Below, piece by piece: positions 25,601-40,600 of a stretch of 64,000 bases of DNA. Made by a program: the position numbers and the translations under genes. Position 1 is the stretch's first letter, and every line of letters begins with the position of its first letter. The notes beneath the pieces were generated by a model. The model worked only from the letters and a program-made list of their open reading frames with translations. It searched no databases and was not told where the DNA came from. This DNA is from Melitaea cinxia (taxonomy: Eukaryota > Arthropoda > Insecta > Lepidoptera > Nymphalidae), in contig NC_059419.1 in NCBI RefSeq assembly GCF_905220565.1, forward strand, positions 10,804,670 to 10,868,669, written 5' to 3'.

Positions 25601-28600
25601 TTATAAATAATTTAGAATAAAAAATGGAAAACGATATGAAGAGCGCGGCAATTGAGTGCAATAAACTTTTGTTTTTTTTTGTTTGTTTGGTTTGTTAAAA
25701 CTTGGCCAAAAACTATTCAAAAGTCAGATATGGAAGTTTCTGAACCTTTGTTATCTATATGTATATATTTATATCACGGCAGAAAATTCCTGATATAATA
25801 ATCTTTTCATAGTTGTTGAACACAAATAAACTATACTTATGACATCCTGTTGAGTCTGCAGTGCAGCCAGACAGTCAGGATAGCTCAGAGCGCAAGATGG
25901 ATGATCAGAGGTCAGGAAGCTCTGATGCAACTGCAAGCTACTCATTAGTTCATTGCAGTCACGTTGCATCTTATCAGCTGGTATTGCTACTCGAGCCTAC
26001 GGAATAAATGGAATCATAAAGTAGACAGAACAAATTTTATAAAGAATTATTTGCACACTAGTGAAGTTCCTTTATTTACCATACTGGATCATACTCATAG
26101 GGTAAAGAGGAAAGTTCATGTTTTTGTTGTATTCCATAATTCTATTCTGTTATTTGGAAAATTCTTTCTATTTTTACATGTAACAACATGTTTGCAGTGG
26201 TAATAGGAACTGACTGATGCATTAGACGTCTATAGTTCTATTTTTGCTCAGTCTAAGTAAATGGCTGATGCACTAAGATAAATATGGGCCATATGTTGGG
26301 CAATACCTGAATGTTTGTGATTGTGCAGAAAACTCAAATTTTATACTACAACTAAACATAAAAATAAACTTACAATATTGTTCAATGAATCATTCAACAA
26401 ATTGCACGCTTCTAGCAGTCTCCTTCTTGATTCAGGATGAGTTGGTGTCTAAAAGAAGAAATATTTCAGTGTTAAGACATATTCATAAAGAGCTTCTGTC
26501 AAGTACACGTGCTTTTATTACAGACATTATATTGCTTGCAATAAAGAACAATAAAACCTTTTTGCTAGAAAAAGTCAAGTATGAATTTTGTTGACAGTCC
26601 ACGCATAACAATTGTCTCTCTCTATACAAAATAAAAATATTCAGTCAAAGTGCTGTTGTTAACAAGACCAGATATATAAGTTGCTAGCTGATCCCGCAAA
26701 CTTTGTTTTGTCATATATGTTAATAACCTATTCTCAGACCTACCCGATATGCACACAAAATTTCTTAAAAATCGATCCAGGAGTATTGTTACTAACAGTT
26801 ACTCTAACCTTAAAGGTGGTAGGTTAATTTCAACCTCAAAACTTCAACCACGATACCTCTGTAACAGCGGGGCTTACACGAAAATAGTTGTCCGGGGGGA
26901 TGAAAAACCCGCACTCCCTGCCACCCCCTACCCCCCTTTCCCCCCAACCCCATAAATTTCTCGCCGGGATTGTATATCCTTACCGAATTTTATATATAAG
27001 ATAAGCTTTTTCGATCCCTATGAACTGTTTAATTCTACGGTATCATAGCGTCTGCACTGTCGCCGAAATATCCGAAGATTCAAATGACGATGGCGCTAAG
27101 TCCCGTATGTCCTACCTTAGATATAGATTTTGTCGTTTTCATAAGTTGATATGTAGCGACATTAATTTCTTGTGCTGCCTCCTCGATTCTCTTGTTTTGA
27201 ACTGGATCCTTTAAAACCAAATACATGAACATTATCATTATTATTCAATACAATAGTCGTATTAATGCTTATGAGTTCCGAGAGAGAGTGCGATTTTAAA
27301 TACGGTTATAATTGCTGTTGTTCGTGACTAATCTCCAAAGTGCGTCACAGAAAATCAGCGTTGCATTTCGGGGGACGTTGCATTAGTCTCCTGAGTTTCT
27401 ACATAGGCTTAGAGAACTTACAATTTATGTGATGCTCAGCTCCTTTTTAATTGTTTTACAAATCTTTATTTCCATTGAGGCAGGGCACAGCAGGAAATAT
27501 TGTGCTCAAAATCTGGAGTAGCCTGACTAATTGCTACCTAGCCCGAATACCTCAACCTTACATAAGATCACAGCTAAATAATACTGTTTTCAAGCAGTGT
27601 TGTGTTCCTGTGGCGAGTAAGATGACCAGAGCTCCTAGGGAAGGTTAGAGGTTGAGTCGGCAACGCGCTTGCGATGCTTCTGGTGTTGTAGGCGTCCATA
27701 GGCTATATATGTAAACGCTTACTATCAGATTGATCATACGTTTGTTTGCCGACCCAGTTGTATAAAATAACAGTATAAAACAATATCGCTTTTCCATGTT
27801 TTTAATGGCAGACTAAATTTCTTGTGGTTAATTCGTACGATTTTATTTTTGTGTTACCCACACATTAGGAAATTCTAAACAATTTTTTTTAAATATCATA
27901 TCAAAAATCAACCGTTTCAGCGGGGATCGAACCTGCATCTCCGACTTACCGTGTCGGTGCTTTAGCCAATTAAGCTATGGAACGATGTACTCGCTAGATC
28001 GAAATTTTTGATATGATGATATTATATTCGGTCTAAGCGACCGTCGCGCCTGCCGTGGGATCCCCGCTGGAACAGTTGATTTTTGATATGATATTTAAAA
28101 AAAATTGTTTATTGTGGTTGACAGTTTATTTATAAAGTGTAACTTCATACCGGTTGTTTTTTGTAAAATCTGCATATTAATATTTGTTAGATTTATTTTG
28201 TTATTTAAGATTTCATTTTAATGGTATAATAATAATAAATATCTACACAATAGACACACGGTCGTCTGTTCTTAAGTAAGCAACTTAATGCTTGTGTTTA
28301 TAGGTAACAGTCGACTGGTATAGCTACATGTTTTTTTTCGATAAACATACTTATAAATAATACATATATAAATATATAAATAAATATATATATAACACCC
28401 TGACTTGGGGTGGGAATCGAACCTACAACCCCAGAGCAGAAAGCAAACACACAACAAACTGCGCCAACGGGCTTCGGCGGGCGGGCAACGGCGGGCGTTT
28501 ATCAGAAATAATAGTCTTTCTGTTCTATTTTATTCTATTCAATCTTCGTTTTTTTACGTTCTTCATGACAATGTGCGAAATCAAAAAGACAAAAAAAAAA

Positions 28601-31600
28601 TCTTCAAAAAATTATTTATATTCTACCTCATTTTTAAGACCTCTAGCGATGGCAGATAATTGTGCAGCGGTTTCAGAGGTCGTGTGGAGGCTTCTGGCGA
28701 GCGACTCCGGTTTGTTCAAACTAAGCACTATTGTTCCGGTCATAGAGTTCAGTTTCTGTATTTGCTGATTCAGTTTGATTTTGAGTTCCCTGAAAAATTT
28801 AATATTTTTAAATTATGTTTATATGGAAACGTTTAGAATGATTATTATTAGACAACGGTTCGTTTTGCTGATAACGTTAAATTTCAAATGTTTTTCAAAT
28901 GTAAAATAATTCTCTACAACGATAAAGAACATTGAATATCATTTAAAACGCCTTTGAAATAGAATCTTTAAGGGAATATGAATAACTTTATAATTATAGA
29001 TTATATTATATTTAGTAACGCTGAAATTTTATGAAAAAACAGCGTTACTTCAAGTGTTAGGTAAATTCGCTTATGATTAAAACTTTTATAGTACACCTAT
29101 TAGCATGCGTGCGTTGCTACGCTTTTATATTTTGGTCGTACCAACTCAGAAACCTTTGTGGGCTCATGCACAACGCTTTGCTGAAGATCGTGACACGATC
29201 AAATGCATAGCTTACGATTCTATAAAGGACATGGAGACAAACATTCATCTACATAATTATATATACATATAGATTCTACTTACTTCTGTTCTCCTAGTAC
29301 TTTCGATGTATTTGGTGCAAGCAAAGATTTGATATCAACTTCTTTCAGTATTTCAACTTCCTCACTACTTGCTATTTCTTTGGCACTATGATTGACATCC
29401 ATATCATTGGCAAAGCTGTCCAGCTCCTAAATTAATAAAAAAAAATATTTTTCTTAACATTGAAAATAATAACAATAAGAAAACTACAAAAATTCTATTG
29501 TGTACCCCTGATGGGACTCGAACCCACAATCCCCGGCTTAGGAGGCCGATGCCTTATCCATTAGGCCACAGGGGCTTCTTGTTAAATCTCATATTTTATA
29601 TTTATGTTCATACATTGTGGAAAATAATCGCTGTTAGCCTCTTTAAATTCAATATCTATTTGACTAATTTCATCGTTCAATTTTTTTTTTATAACTTTAA
29701 CAGGAATTTTTTAACTTTTTTTTCATTGGAAATGAAGTTGATAAGTTTATATGTAATTAGTGTTAAAAATATTCAAATTTGTCAAGCCGTTTTTTACTTT
29801 TATCGGTAATAGTAAACAGTAATTGTTAGTATTATGTAATTCAACGAGTAAACTATTTAATTTATATAATAATTAATGGCGTTCTTCAAATGGCTTCCTG
29901 AATATCCTGCCCTGTGAAATTTGGAGCAGCCCGCTTGGGGAAGTACCTCGACCTTACAGAAGATTACAGTTAATCTCTCACTGTCGAGCATGGCTTTCGC
30001 GACGCTCGGCAGTGAGAGATCCTGACAGTAAATTATTTAACCTAGTATTTGCCGAGAGACACACCATTGCACAAACAATACTATAAACAACCAAAATACA
30101 AACAATACCATATTTATAATTATACCTTTTATAAATACGAATAAAATAAACAGATAAAAGTTACCAGATTTCCAGATCATTGGAATATAATCAAATAAAA
30201 ATAGGATATTATATTAAAAATAAAAAACTCAAACTTGATGAAAAAATTTAGACCAAAATAAAACTAAGAATAACGTTGATACCGTTCCCATACCTCAAGA
30301 ACTTTCTCCGTAGTTGTGTAAACTTCTTCATGATTCATGTCCTGCCAGGTCACTACTCGACGGTTCTTCACGGCTATTTGCAGTTTCAGTATGTCTAACA
30401 ATCTGTCTAGATGTTCTTTCAACCTTAACACGAAAAATAAAGTAACGAATCCAGTCAAATATTATAACAGTTGAACTTTATTTATGAACAGACTTAAAAT
30501 ATAACTCAATAAGCTCAAGGATAATCTTAAAAACATTTGAAATAATAACCCATTGACGGTGAAGTCACAACCAATAAGGGTTCCATTTGTCAAGGGTTCG
30601 ATACCCGTTTACCACATTACTTTATATCAAAACACGAGAAAATTACAATTAAAAATTAAGAATATACCAAAAATTTAATGACTGAAATTAAAAAGCAAAT
30701 CAATGATAACACAATACTAGTTAACATTCATTGATTCGATAATTTATTGAAATTCCTTTTAAATATTAAAATAAACATGAAAATAATATATCTATAGTAT
30801 TAAACTAATATATTATATTTAACTAGCTGCCCGGACAGACTTCGTTCTGTCAAAAGTTAATAGTAAAAATTAAATTAAATAAATTAAATTATTTTTATTT
30901 TTTTTATTATTTAAACCTTCCGTCGGAAGGAACCATTCCGAGTCGAGCCATTTTCGAGTTATGCGCATAGCAACATTCATTTTTATTTATAAATATCGAA
31001 AAAACTTACTTGTTCTTCCTATCATTGGCACGGTTAAGACTTGTCATTTCAACAGCGTAACGCGCTAAAGCTTTTGGAAGTTTGTTTTCATTTCCAGCTG
31101 CGATCACAGTACCTAATGTTGCCTGTGATGCTTCTATGGACCGCTTATTAACTCCTTTTACCTATAAATTATTTGATAAATCAACACTTATTTCTATATT
31201 ACTATCATTATAACCACTGATACAGAGATTATGCGTATGCCTAAACACAGGAGGTCGAGGATTCGATTACGGTTCGGAGAGTGCTTGTAGGTCTACCGTA
31301 CACATTCATATCATTGGTAATCACGTCAAGATGTTGGTCTCGGTTGTTCCCTACTATGAGTAACGATCTATCAGGCGATATAATATATCCTCTAACCAAT
31401 TGTGGAGCAGTGTGGTGGATTAAATTCCAACCCTTCTCCTACCCACCTATATAGGCCTATGGGCCTTTTTCCCATATAGAGCATACCCTGCAATAGGACG
31501 CTAAATAAATTTATCATACAATAACTTGATTTAAAATAAATAAATTAGCTTACGTTTTGGAGTTCTGTGCTTTCTTCAGCAGGCTTTATAATCATTTGAA

Positions 31601-34600
31601 TCTTTCTCTCAGTATCCTCAAGATTTCTCAGACTCTCTTCGAGTGTGGCACTTTCGGCGTTCGAAATGCTGCTCTTAGCAGCAAATCTATAAACAGGAAT
31701 AAAGTAAATTCGAATATCTGGTATAGAATTATTTACTAACCCATAGTGATGGTTGATTACCTTCAACCAACCAACCACGTAGAGGAAGTCCTAGTTGAAG
31801 AGAAGGCTTGTGACCATCAGTGGGTCCTTAACGTTTATATTTCATTTAGATTTTGAAAAAAAAAAATACCGCGAAATGTCCTTGAAAAACTTAATCTTTT
31901 TTTACTATTTAGACACTAATTATTATCTATTACACATTAATAAAATTGGAGTGTCTGTTTGTAATATTAAAATTGCTTTTTACTAAATGCATATGGATAC
32001 ATGGTACATATACAGCACATATACCAAAATAACATTTTTTACATTTTTGTCTGTCTGTCAGTTTGTTCCGGCTAATCTCTAAAAGAGCTGGACCGATTTT
32101 GACGGAAATTTTACAGGCAGACAGCTGATGTAATAAGGAGTAACTTAGGCTACTTTTATTTTAGAAATTTATTTAGTTTAGAACTCTGCGAACTGCATAA
32201 TAACTTTTTTGTTAAATTCCGTGCGGACGAAGTCGCGGGCACAACTAATATGTATATAAATTGACATACGACGTATTTACGAAAACCGCAACCGATTGGA
32301 CGATAGTAAACACTCAGCATAGCTCTTTGGAGCAGACGGGTCCTGGAGGGAAGATCGCGTCTTATTAAACGCGGCGTGGGACGTCCTCCAGCCCGTTGAA
32401 CCGACGATCTACGTAAGATTGGTGGTGTAGGCTGGATGAGGATTGCGGAAAACCGAGATGTTTGGCGGAAACTTGGGCAGGCCTATGTCTAGCAGTGGAT
32501 TACTACGACTACGACTATAGGCTGAACTGATGATAATGATGATGATGATAGCTCTTTTTAAGTAAAACGCCGCATCGACTACAATTTCATTCTATATGGA
32601 GTTACTTTTGAATTTTAAGAAACTTCACATAGCTATGAGAGAATATTCCACTAACCTCAATAAATTACATTTTTCTTCCAACGAAAGAAGTTTATTTAAA
32701 AGCTTCTTTCTCGCTGTTTCGTCACCGATGTTGCGCACCATATTATTAATTGCTTGCACATTGTCATCGCAGTCCTGAAAAATGTAACACAGATAAAATA
32801 AAAATATTTATTCCATTAAAACGTTTATAATAATAAACAGCTGAAAATTTAGTGACTCCTGCCTTAAGTGACCTACTAAACTAGAAATGATAAAGTTTGT
32901 GACGATGGATGCATGCTCTTTACGTAACTAGGTACTATTACTAAACGATCGTAACAAAACTTGGTACGAAAAAAGCTGAAAATCCAGAATAACACATAGG
33001 CTATTGTCTGATATTCCCACAGGAACGCAGAAATGTGGGTAAAACCATGAGGAGCAGCTACTTAGAGATTCTAAAAAAAATTTGAAATTTATCTAATATT
33101 GGTGACTACCAGTAGCATTCAATTTAATGCCTACGTATCATTTATTTATAAATATATACAGTTTTTGACAAACCTTAGCGAATTGATCGATTCTAAGGAC
33201 GTCATCAAACATGTTTCCATCTGCTTGAGTATTCTGTGCATCGAGAAGTTCGTTAGCTTTTTCTTTCATCTTCTGACATTTGTCGGTGATGTCCTAAAAT
33301 TCAAAAATTTTACCATTAACAATCTATTGAATATTGTGTTTATTTTAAGTTATATAAAATTATTTATTACCAATACAGCTTCTTTTTTGGATTTATCTTT
33401 GATTTCTTTTGTACTTTTTTGTAAGTCATCCACAGCTGAAGTGACGTCATCGACGAATTCCTTGGTACATGTAAAAGTTAAAACACCTTTAATATTACAA
33501 CTTATTTGTATATGCGTTAATACTAATACACTAATGTTTAAGATGTTATCTCCCTTTTTATAAAATACCCCACAATTGCTCCACATAAATTACATATCAT
33601 TTTATAGATATTTGCTTGCTCTACCGGCATCCACAACTAGAAAAATTAAACCATTAAAAATTAAGGTTAGGTATGCTTTAAGAAGAAGGAAGGCTATTTT
33701 TTTCCTCAAATCAACGCGGGCCAAACCGCGGGGCCAGTTAGTGTGTTAATAAAATACATAAAGATGATAGAGTTGAAATTCAAGTTCGAAAGATTTTAAA
33801 TCAGAGTATGAAACTAAATAAAGTTCAAAAAGTAAAGAAGTAGTCTCTTAATGGAAAAAAGTTGTTTCAGTAGATATTTATATAATTTATAATGGGTCTT
33901 TTGCGACTATCACTAAATTAGTTAACTCGTCAATGCTAATTCTTAATTTTACGATTATCTGCCAAAACTGAGTAATTTTCATTAAAATATTTTTCACCAT
34001 TTCTGACTCACCGTCAAATCGACGATATTGCTCGCTTCACCATCCTTCTGTCGAGATTGAATACATAACAATTGAAGATTTAGTATGGCGTTTTCAAGCT
34101 GCAATGCTCTTTCTGTTTTCTCTTTAGAACCCTGAAAACGAAATATTTTTTAAGAATCACTTTCATACATTGTTTTCATCATGTTCTGTGTAGTTAACTT
34201 TTTCATCACCGCGGACTGGCGAATATATTGCCTACTATGAGTAACGATCGCTATCATGTGTATATGATAACAACCGGGACAGATGGCTAAACGTGCTCTC
34301 TGAGGCACGGTTTGGAGACCCACAAAAACAAACAACGAACTGGAAATAAATATTTGAATAAACACAAATATCCACTTTACTGTATTATTTCTTTAATGTG
34401 TACGATTTTATTTTTGTGTTACCCACACATTAGGAATTCTAAACATTATTGAATATCATATCAAAAATTGACCGCTCCAGCGGGATTCGAACCCGCGTCT
34501 CCGACTGACCGTGTCGGCGCTCTAGCCAATTAAGCTATGGAACAATGTACCCGCCAGAGCGAAATTCTTGATATGATGATTTTTATTTTCGGTTTAAGCG

Positions 34601-37600
34601 AACCGTGGCGCTGTCTATAGTGAGTTCTTTACAGAGACCCGTAACTATTCAAAGTTTCATATTACAATGAAAATCTTTGACAGGAGACGACACCATGCTA
34701 TTTTTTTAATATGTACGATTTTATTTTTGTGTTACCCACACATTCAATGAATATCATATCAAAAATTGACCGCTCCAGCGGGATTCGAACCCGTGTCTCC
34801 GACTGACCGTGTCGGCGCTCTAGCCAATTAAGCTATGGAACGATGTACCCGCTAGAGCGAAATTCTATTACTACTGTATTATTTCTGTTTTGGTGTACAA
34901 TAAAGTGTATTGTTATGTTATGTTATGTTTAGGCGCTGGTGATACGGCACACTAACCATTACACCAGAGCGGTCGTCAAATCTTAATAACAATTATATTT
35001 GTTTATCTCAGTTTCTTGTGGTTTATCTGGATAACGTTTGATTTGTACTTACAAATGGCGTATCCCGACACCTCGAATTAGTGACGTCTAACATGTTGAT
35101 GGCATCAGCTAATTTATTAGCGAGTTCTGCAAATCTTTTGCGTTCTGTTTCTGAATAGTGATCACATTCAGCTTTGATCTAGAAAAAACATTTTTTCTAT
35201 ATTACTATTAGTTGATATATAAGATTCAGTAATATTTTACATTTGTTACATATTTTTGTACATTTAACTTTTTTCATGTGTTCGAGAACGCATATTATTT
35301 TAAGAAAGTTTAAGTTGTTTGTTAAATAATCTGAGATGATTAGGACACCATGTTTGCCTATACGAGTATGCTGTAAATATCGTTAAATTATTTTAAGGCT
35401 AAGTTTGATCAAATATCAATTAAGTATAAAGTGACAATTTTTACTTTTATCGAGGGTCAAATATTAAATATAATAAAAATCACCTTAGCTGACTCCATAA
35501 TTTTGCTGGCCAGTTGTCGAAGAGGCGTGTCTTCGATGACAATCGGCTTCTCGGGTTTTTCTACATTCTTAGATGTTTTGTAAATATCTTCTAACAGAAG
35601 ATCAATGTTCTGCATCTTACCGTCCTATAGTGATCAGATAAATATATTTATTAATGTCTTACATTTTGCAGATGACAGTCGTCAGTTTCAGAAATAAAGA
35701 ATTGGTCTTGCAGAAATGAATAATTAAAGGCCTAATATTAATAATAGTTAAAATTCCTTAATATAATAATTGATAATAATAATTGATAAAATACAATATA
35801 TAAAATATAAAATATAGACGACGCATTAGCACAACGGTCACCAACCCGCCTGCCCAGCGTGGTGACTATGGGTAACACACATGAGTTCACGCCATTTTCG
35901 ACGCGAGCTTGTGGAGGCCTATGTCCAGCAGTGGACTGAAATAGGCTGAAGTGATGATGATGATGATGGTGATTAGCACGGCCACAGCACTGATTTGTAC
36001 ACGTAGTACTGGCGTTTGCGGATTCGATTCCCACAAATGGCGTACATTTGTATTCGTCATTCAGATGTTTGTCGTTATCTGATACACTAGTAAATCCTAC
36101 TGGTGGCCGTTGAGTGGGGGGCGTTTAAAAAAAATATGCAAAGACAGTAGGTAATACAATAAAAAAATGTTTTTATCACAGTTTACAGATTACTACTTAC
36201 TGTTTTAGGACCCGCTTCCTCTTTAGGCTTAGAAATTGTTCGATGTTGTTGTGTCATATCCACTGTGTCATTTAAATCTAAGAAAAGAAAAAAAAGTGAA
36301 TATTTTAGATGATGAGATAAATAATTATTGTTATCCGATACCCACTTTTAAAAAGTTCAATATGTACTCGTACATTTCGGCATAATTAAAATTATGGGGT
36401 TAAACTGGGTACATTTAATTTCTTAAGTTCTACACTTTTTCTTTGTTGCTTAATAAAATTCTGTTTTTTTTTTTTCAAGAGGCGTGATTTTTTACCCAAT
36501 CACTGAGTGATATAAAAACTATTTCCTAAGAGTAACAAATAATACGGTATTAAATCAAATCAAAAAATACTTTATGGAAGTAGGCTTAAAAGCGCCTTGG
36601 ACTCTTTATGTTACAAATTATATAATCCCAAAGAAACAATACAGTAACTTAAAAAAAAAGAACATACCAGAATTATCTTGACAAGTCTTTTTCAGAACTT
36701 CAAGCTCATTGTTCAATAGATCCAGATCTCTCGTAAGTTGATCTCCAATTTGCTTATTCTTCGTATCCTGTACCAACGGTCTCCAGACCTTTCCTAAATC
36801 TTGAGCCACGTCTGATAAGGTGTCAGCGGAAGATGTCAACGCTAATTGGCAGTTACGGTCACTGATTGATGGTGCTGTTATCTGAAAAAGTTTTGGAGTT
36901 ATGGAAATTATGCTAAAGATAGAAAAACTTAAGGTTTTTTTTATTAGGATTTCTTTAGACTGGAGTTTTAGCGTTGAAAATCTTATAGTAAGTGTATGAA
37001 ATTTTTCTTTGTCTTTTTAATACATACACTCATACATACACAGTTTATATATTATTTTTCAAAAGAGTTTCTTACCGATTTTTCTCTGCAGAATCTACAT
37101 TCCGAATCGGTGGTATCTTTACTTTTACAAAAATAATAATTTATTTTTAAAGTTTTAATTTGTAAAATGATGATTCGAAAGTGCTCTTGGAGCCTATTTG
37201 AATAGAGCTGAATAATTTGTAAATAAATATTTTGTTTAGAAATATAAGCGAATTAAGATCAAAATGCAACTGTAACTGCAGAAAAATATGTACATACTAG
37301 CTGTGCCCGCGACTTCGTCCGCGTAGAATTTATCAAAAAAATTTATTTTATATTTCGCAGAGTTAAAACATAAATACATTTCAAAAATAAAAGTAGCATA
37401 AGTTACTCCTTACTACATCAGCTATCTGCCAGTGAAAGCTCCGTCAAAAGCAATCCAGCTCTTTTAGAGATTAGCCGGAACAAACAGACAGACAAACAGA
37501 CAAACAAAAATTGTAAAAAAAATGTCATTTTGGTATATGTACCGTGTATACATCCATATGCATTTAGTAAAAAGCGATTATTTTAATATTACAAACATAC

Positions 37601-40600
37601 ATTCCAATTTTATTTATTTGTATAGATATAAATTAGCTGGACAAACTCTAAATATGCTTATAGATAGATTACAACATATAACCCTCTTGTTTTCTTTACA
37701 ACCTATTAACCTGGCAGAAAAAACTCTAAAGTCGTTTTTAAGAATTATCTATTTTTCCTTTTGAAGATTACCTGAGCGGTACACAGCAGCACTTGTGCGG
37801 TATCAGCCACTTTAGCACCAGATTCATTGAGATCGTTACCTTCATCCCCGTCAATGTTACACGCAAGGCGAGAAACTCGTGATAGCATCAGTGATGTTCT
37901 TTCACAGATCGAACGTGTTAGGTCAAGTATCTAAAAATAAGTGGTTCTTTATTTATTTATTAATATTTTATTGTACAATACATTAAAGAAATGTACAAAA
38001 GGCTTAATGCTAAAAGGGTTCTTTCCCAGCCAACCTTAAGACATACAAGAGCAGACGTTTGTAGGTGTGCAAAGTTGAGTAGTAGTAAAATTCACATTAA
38101 GAAAAAAAGGAGAAAAAATAAGGTAACGTTAGTGGCAATCGTTATATTATATACAAGAGCAAATACTTTATTTAATATATAATTTATTGTACCCTTTTTT
38201 ATATTGCTAATCAAACGAGCCTGTAGTCTGCTTGATGATAACCGATTTACTCTGGACCCTTCCCACAGGAACACAATACTACTTGGGAGTAGTGTTTTTG
38301 GGTTGTGATCTGTGTGCCTGGGGCAGATTGGCGCTAGAGTCAACATCGGTAACAACCGGTCAACAATGGTCGTGGTATTGCAGGGGTCTGCTACGCTATG
38401 TACTTGGATATAAGCTACGGAATCGGTCACCCTACCATTCGGTGTACTCTTGTTTGCCTTTGTACAAAACATTGCCACGAAATGATTTTCTTTGTTTTGA
38501 ACAAATATCATACCAAAAACCGATCGTTCCAGCGGGGATCGAACCTGCATCTCCGACTTACCGTGTCGGTGCTCTAGCCAATTAATAATTTGAATAGTTA
38601 CGGGTTCTGTATAGTAACTCACTATAGATGGCGCCGCGGTCGCTTAGAAACGAATGTAAAATCATCATATCAAAAATTTCAACCTGACGGGTACATCGTT
38701 CCATAGCTTAATTTAATAATTACCTGATGTGTGGGTAGTAGAAAAAGAAATTAGTACGAAATGGCATTTTAATGGTTTAAAGAAATCATTAAAAAAAAAA
38801 AAACACTAAATAATACTTAACCGAAAACAGTTTCTGTTACAATAGTAAAACGAATAACAAAGGCTTACTTTTTTCTCTTTATTTGGATAAGAACGAGGGC
38901 TGACAATGAAGCGAAGTTTTCCGGATGATTGCGCGTAATTGGTAGCGGCTTTATTAAGTTCCTGCAGACAAAACACTTAGATATTAAAATTAAGACATCT
39001 CAAAAATGTTGACTAAACCTGCATAAGATTAAAATAATTGTGCGAAACGAAAAAAACCGACTACAATGACATCGACTAATAATACAATGTCAGCGAAAAA
39101 ATGGTAAAGTAAATACGTGTTATTAGAGATAGCTCAAAAATATTACCAGCACCACCTTGCTATAAAAAAAAAAAATCGAAATCGGACGTTACAGTACAAA
39201 GTTATGATAGCTTTTTTGAAGGCAGTTAAAAATACTTTTGGCGAGGATTTTATTGTAATTTATAAAAGATTTTATCATTATAGCTTTACTGATTTTTTTT
39301 TTTCATTTTCAAGTTTTCTTATTTATAGCATAGCCAGCTAAAGCCAGCTCTGCGGTCACCAACCCGCCTGCCCATCGTGGTGACTATGGGTAATATAATA
39401 AAATACATGAGCTACACGCAATTTTTGGCGAGAACTTGGGGAGGCCTTATATTAGGATGCCTATATTAGGATGTCTAGCGGTGGACTGCGATAGGCTGAA
39501 GTGAAGTGAAGTGATTTATAGTATACAAGTAATAATACCTCTAAATCATTGTTTTCCACACTAGTACAAATCTCCTGGCTTGCGTTGCATAATCCTTTTG
39601 CCTCTTTGAATAGTACTTCGCGTGCATTATCATCCATATTATCATGAATTTCTATCGTTTCTGCAAATAAAATATATAAAAATTAAGGTATACCCCTGAT
39701 GGGACTCGAACCCACAATCCCCGGCTTAGGAGGCCGATGCCTTATCCATTAGGCCACAGGGGCTGATGGTAAAGTTTTATATTTTGTTGATATATTTGTT
39801 CCTAAATTAATGAGATGAATGCTCTATAAGAGCTAACCTTGTTTACTTTTTGACCCCCCCGTTGCGCAAGTTGTAGTGATCACACTTGCCTTCTATGACC
39901 TCCGAGGACCTCCTTTCTCCTCCGAGATTTGTGGGTTCGATCTCCGCTTGAATTTAAGTGTAATATATATACATATATTGCACTAGTAATACAACGTCAT
40001 ATATATATATATCTGGGAGGTCCGCAACGCCCTTGCGATGCTTCTGCTGTTGCAGTCTATAAGCTACGGTAGTAGCTTACCATCAGGTGAGCCGTATGCT
40101 TGTTTCTTGACTTAGTTGTAAAAAAAAAAACTTGAAAAAAATGGAAATGATTTTTTTAACCCTAGTTGGGTCTGGTCAAGGGTACTTTTTTGAGGCCTGT
40201 GTAATGAAGGCCGGCTGTGAGTAAAACTGACAGTAATATGGTTTCCTCTACTCACCTTGAACGATTTCCGGCGTTAAATTCGAAATAATACTTATAGTTT
40301 TTTCTGCTGTTTTGTAGTCTGGGTTCATACGATCTGTGGAAAGAGATGAGATTAAAAAAAAAAATTAATAATTCACGCAAAATGTTTTGTCAATGTGACC
40401 TTGTAATCCACGGTCTAAAAGGTCCTACGCGGAACCTGAAATATGGTTGTTTGAGTATATTAAGGACCCCTCTTCAAGTGTTGTGTCACTTATATAATTT
40501 GACATTACCTTTTATCGTACAGTTTCATTTATTTACGATTATGTATTTATTTATTTGTTCATTTGACGTGGGACATACTAGTATCTAAAATAACTGTTTT

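Noticed and set aside
26749..26955. Short open frame ending in a proline-rich stretch
   Set aside because: Lies in an intron within repeat-like DNA, no splice context and not in phase with the neighbouring exons. The proline run is low-complexity C-rich sequence.
33099..33563. Plus-strand open frame of 154 codons
   Set aside because: It runs antisense across two real minus-strand exons of the giant gene (33174-33293, 33371-33460), whose phases and splice sites explain the openness.
38092..38622. Minus-strand open frame of 176 codons
   Set aside because: It passes through a dispersed repeat (38225-38470) and a broken tRNA-like element; no conserved domain is seen.
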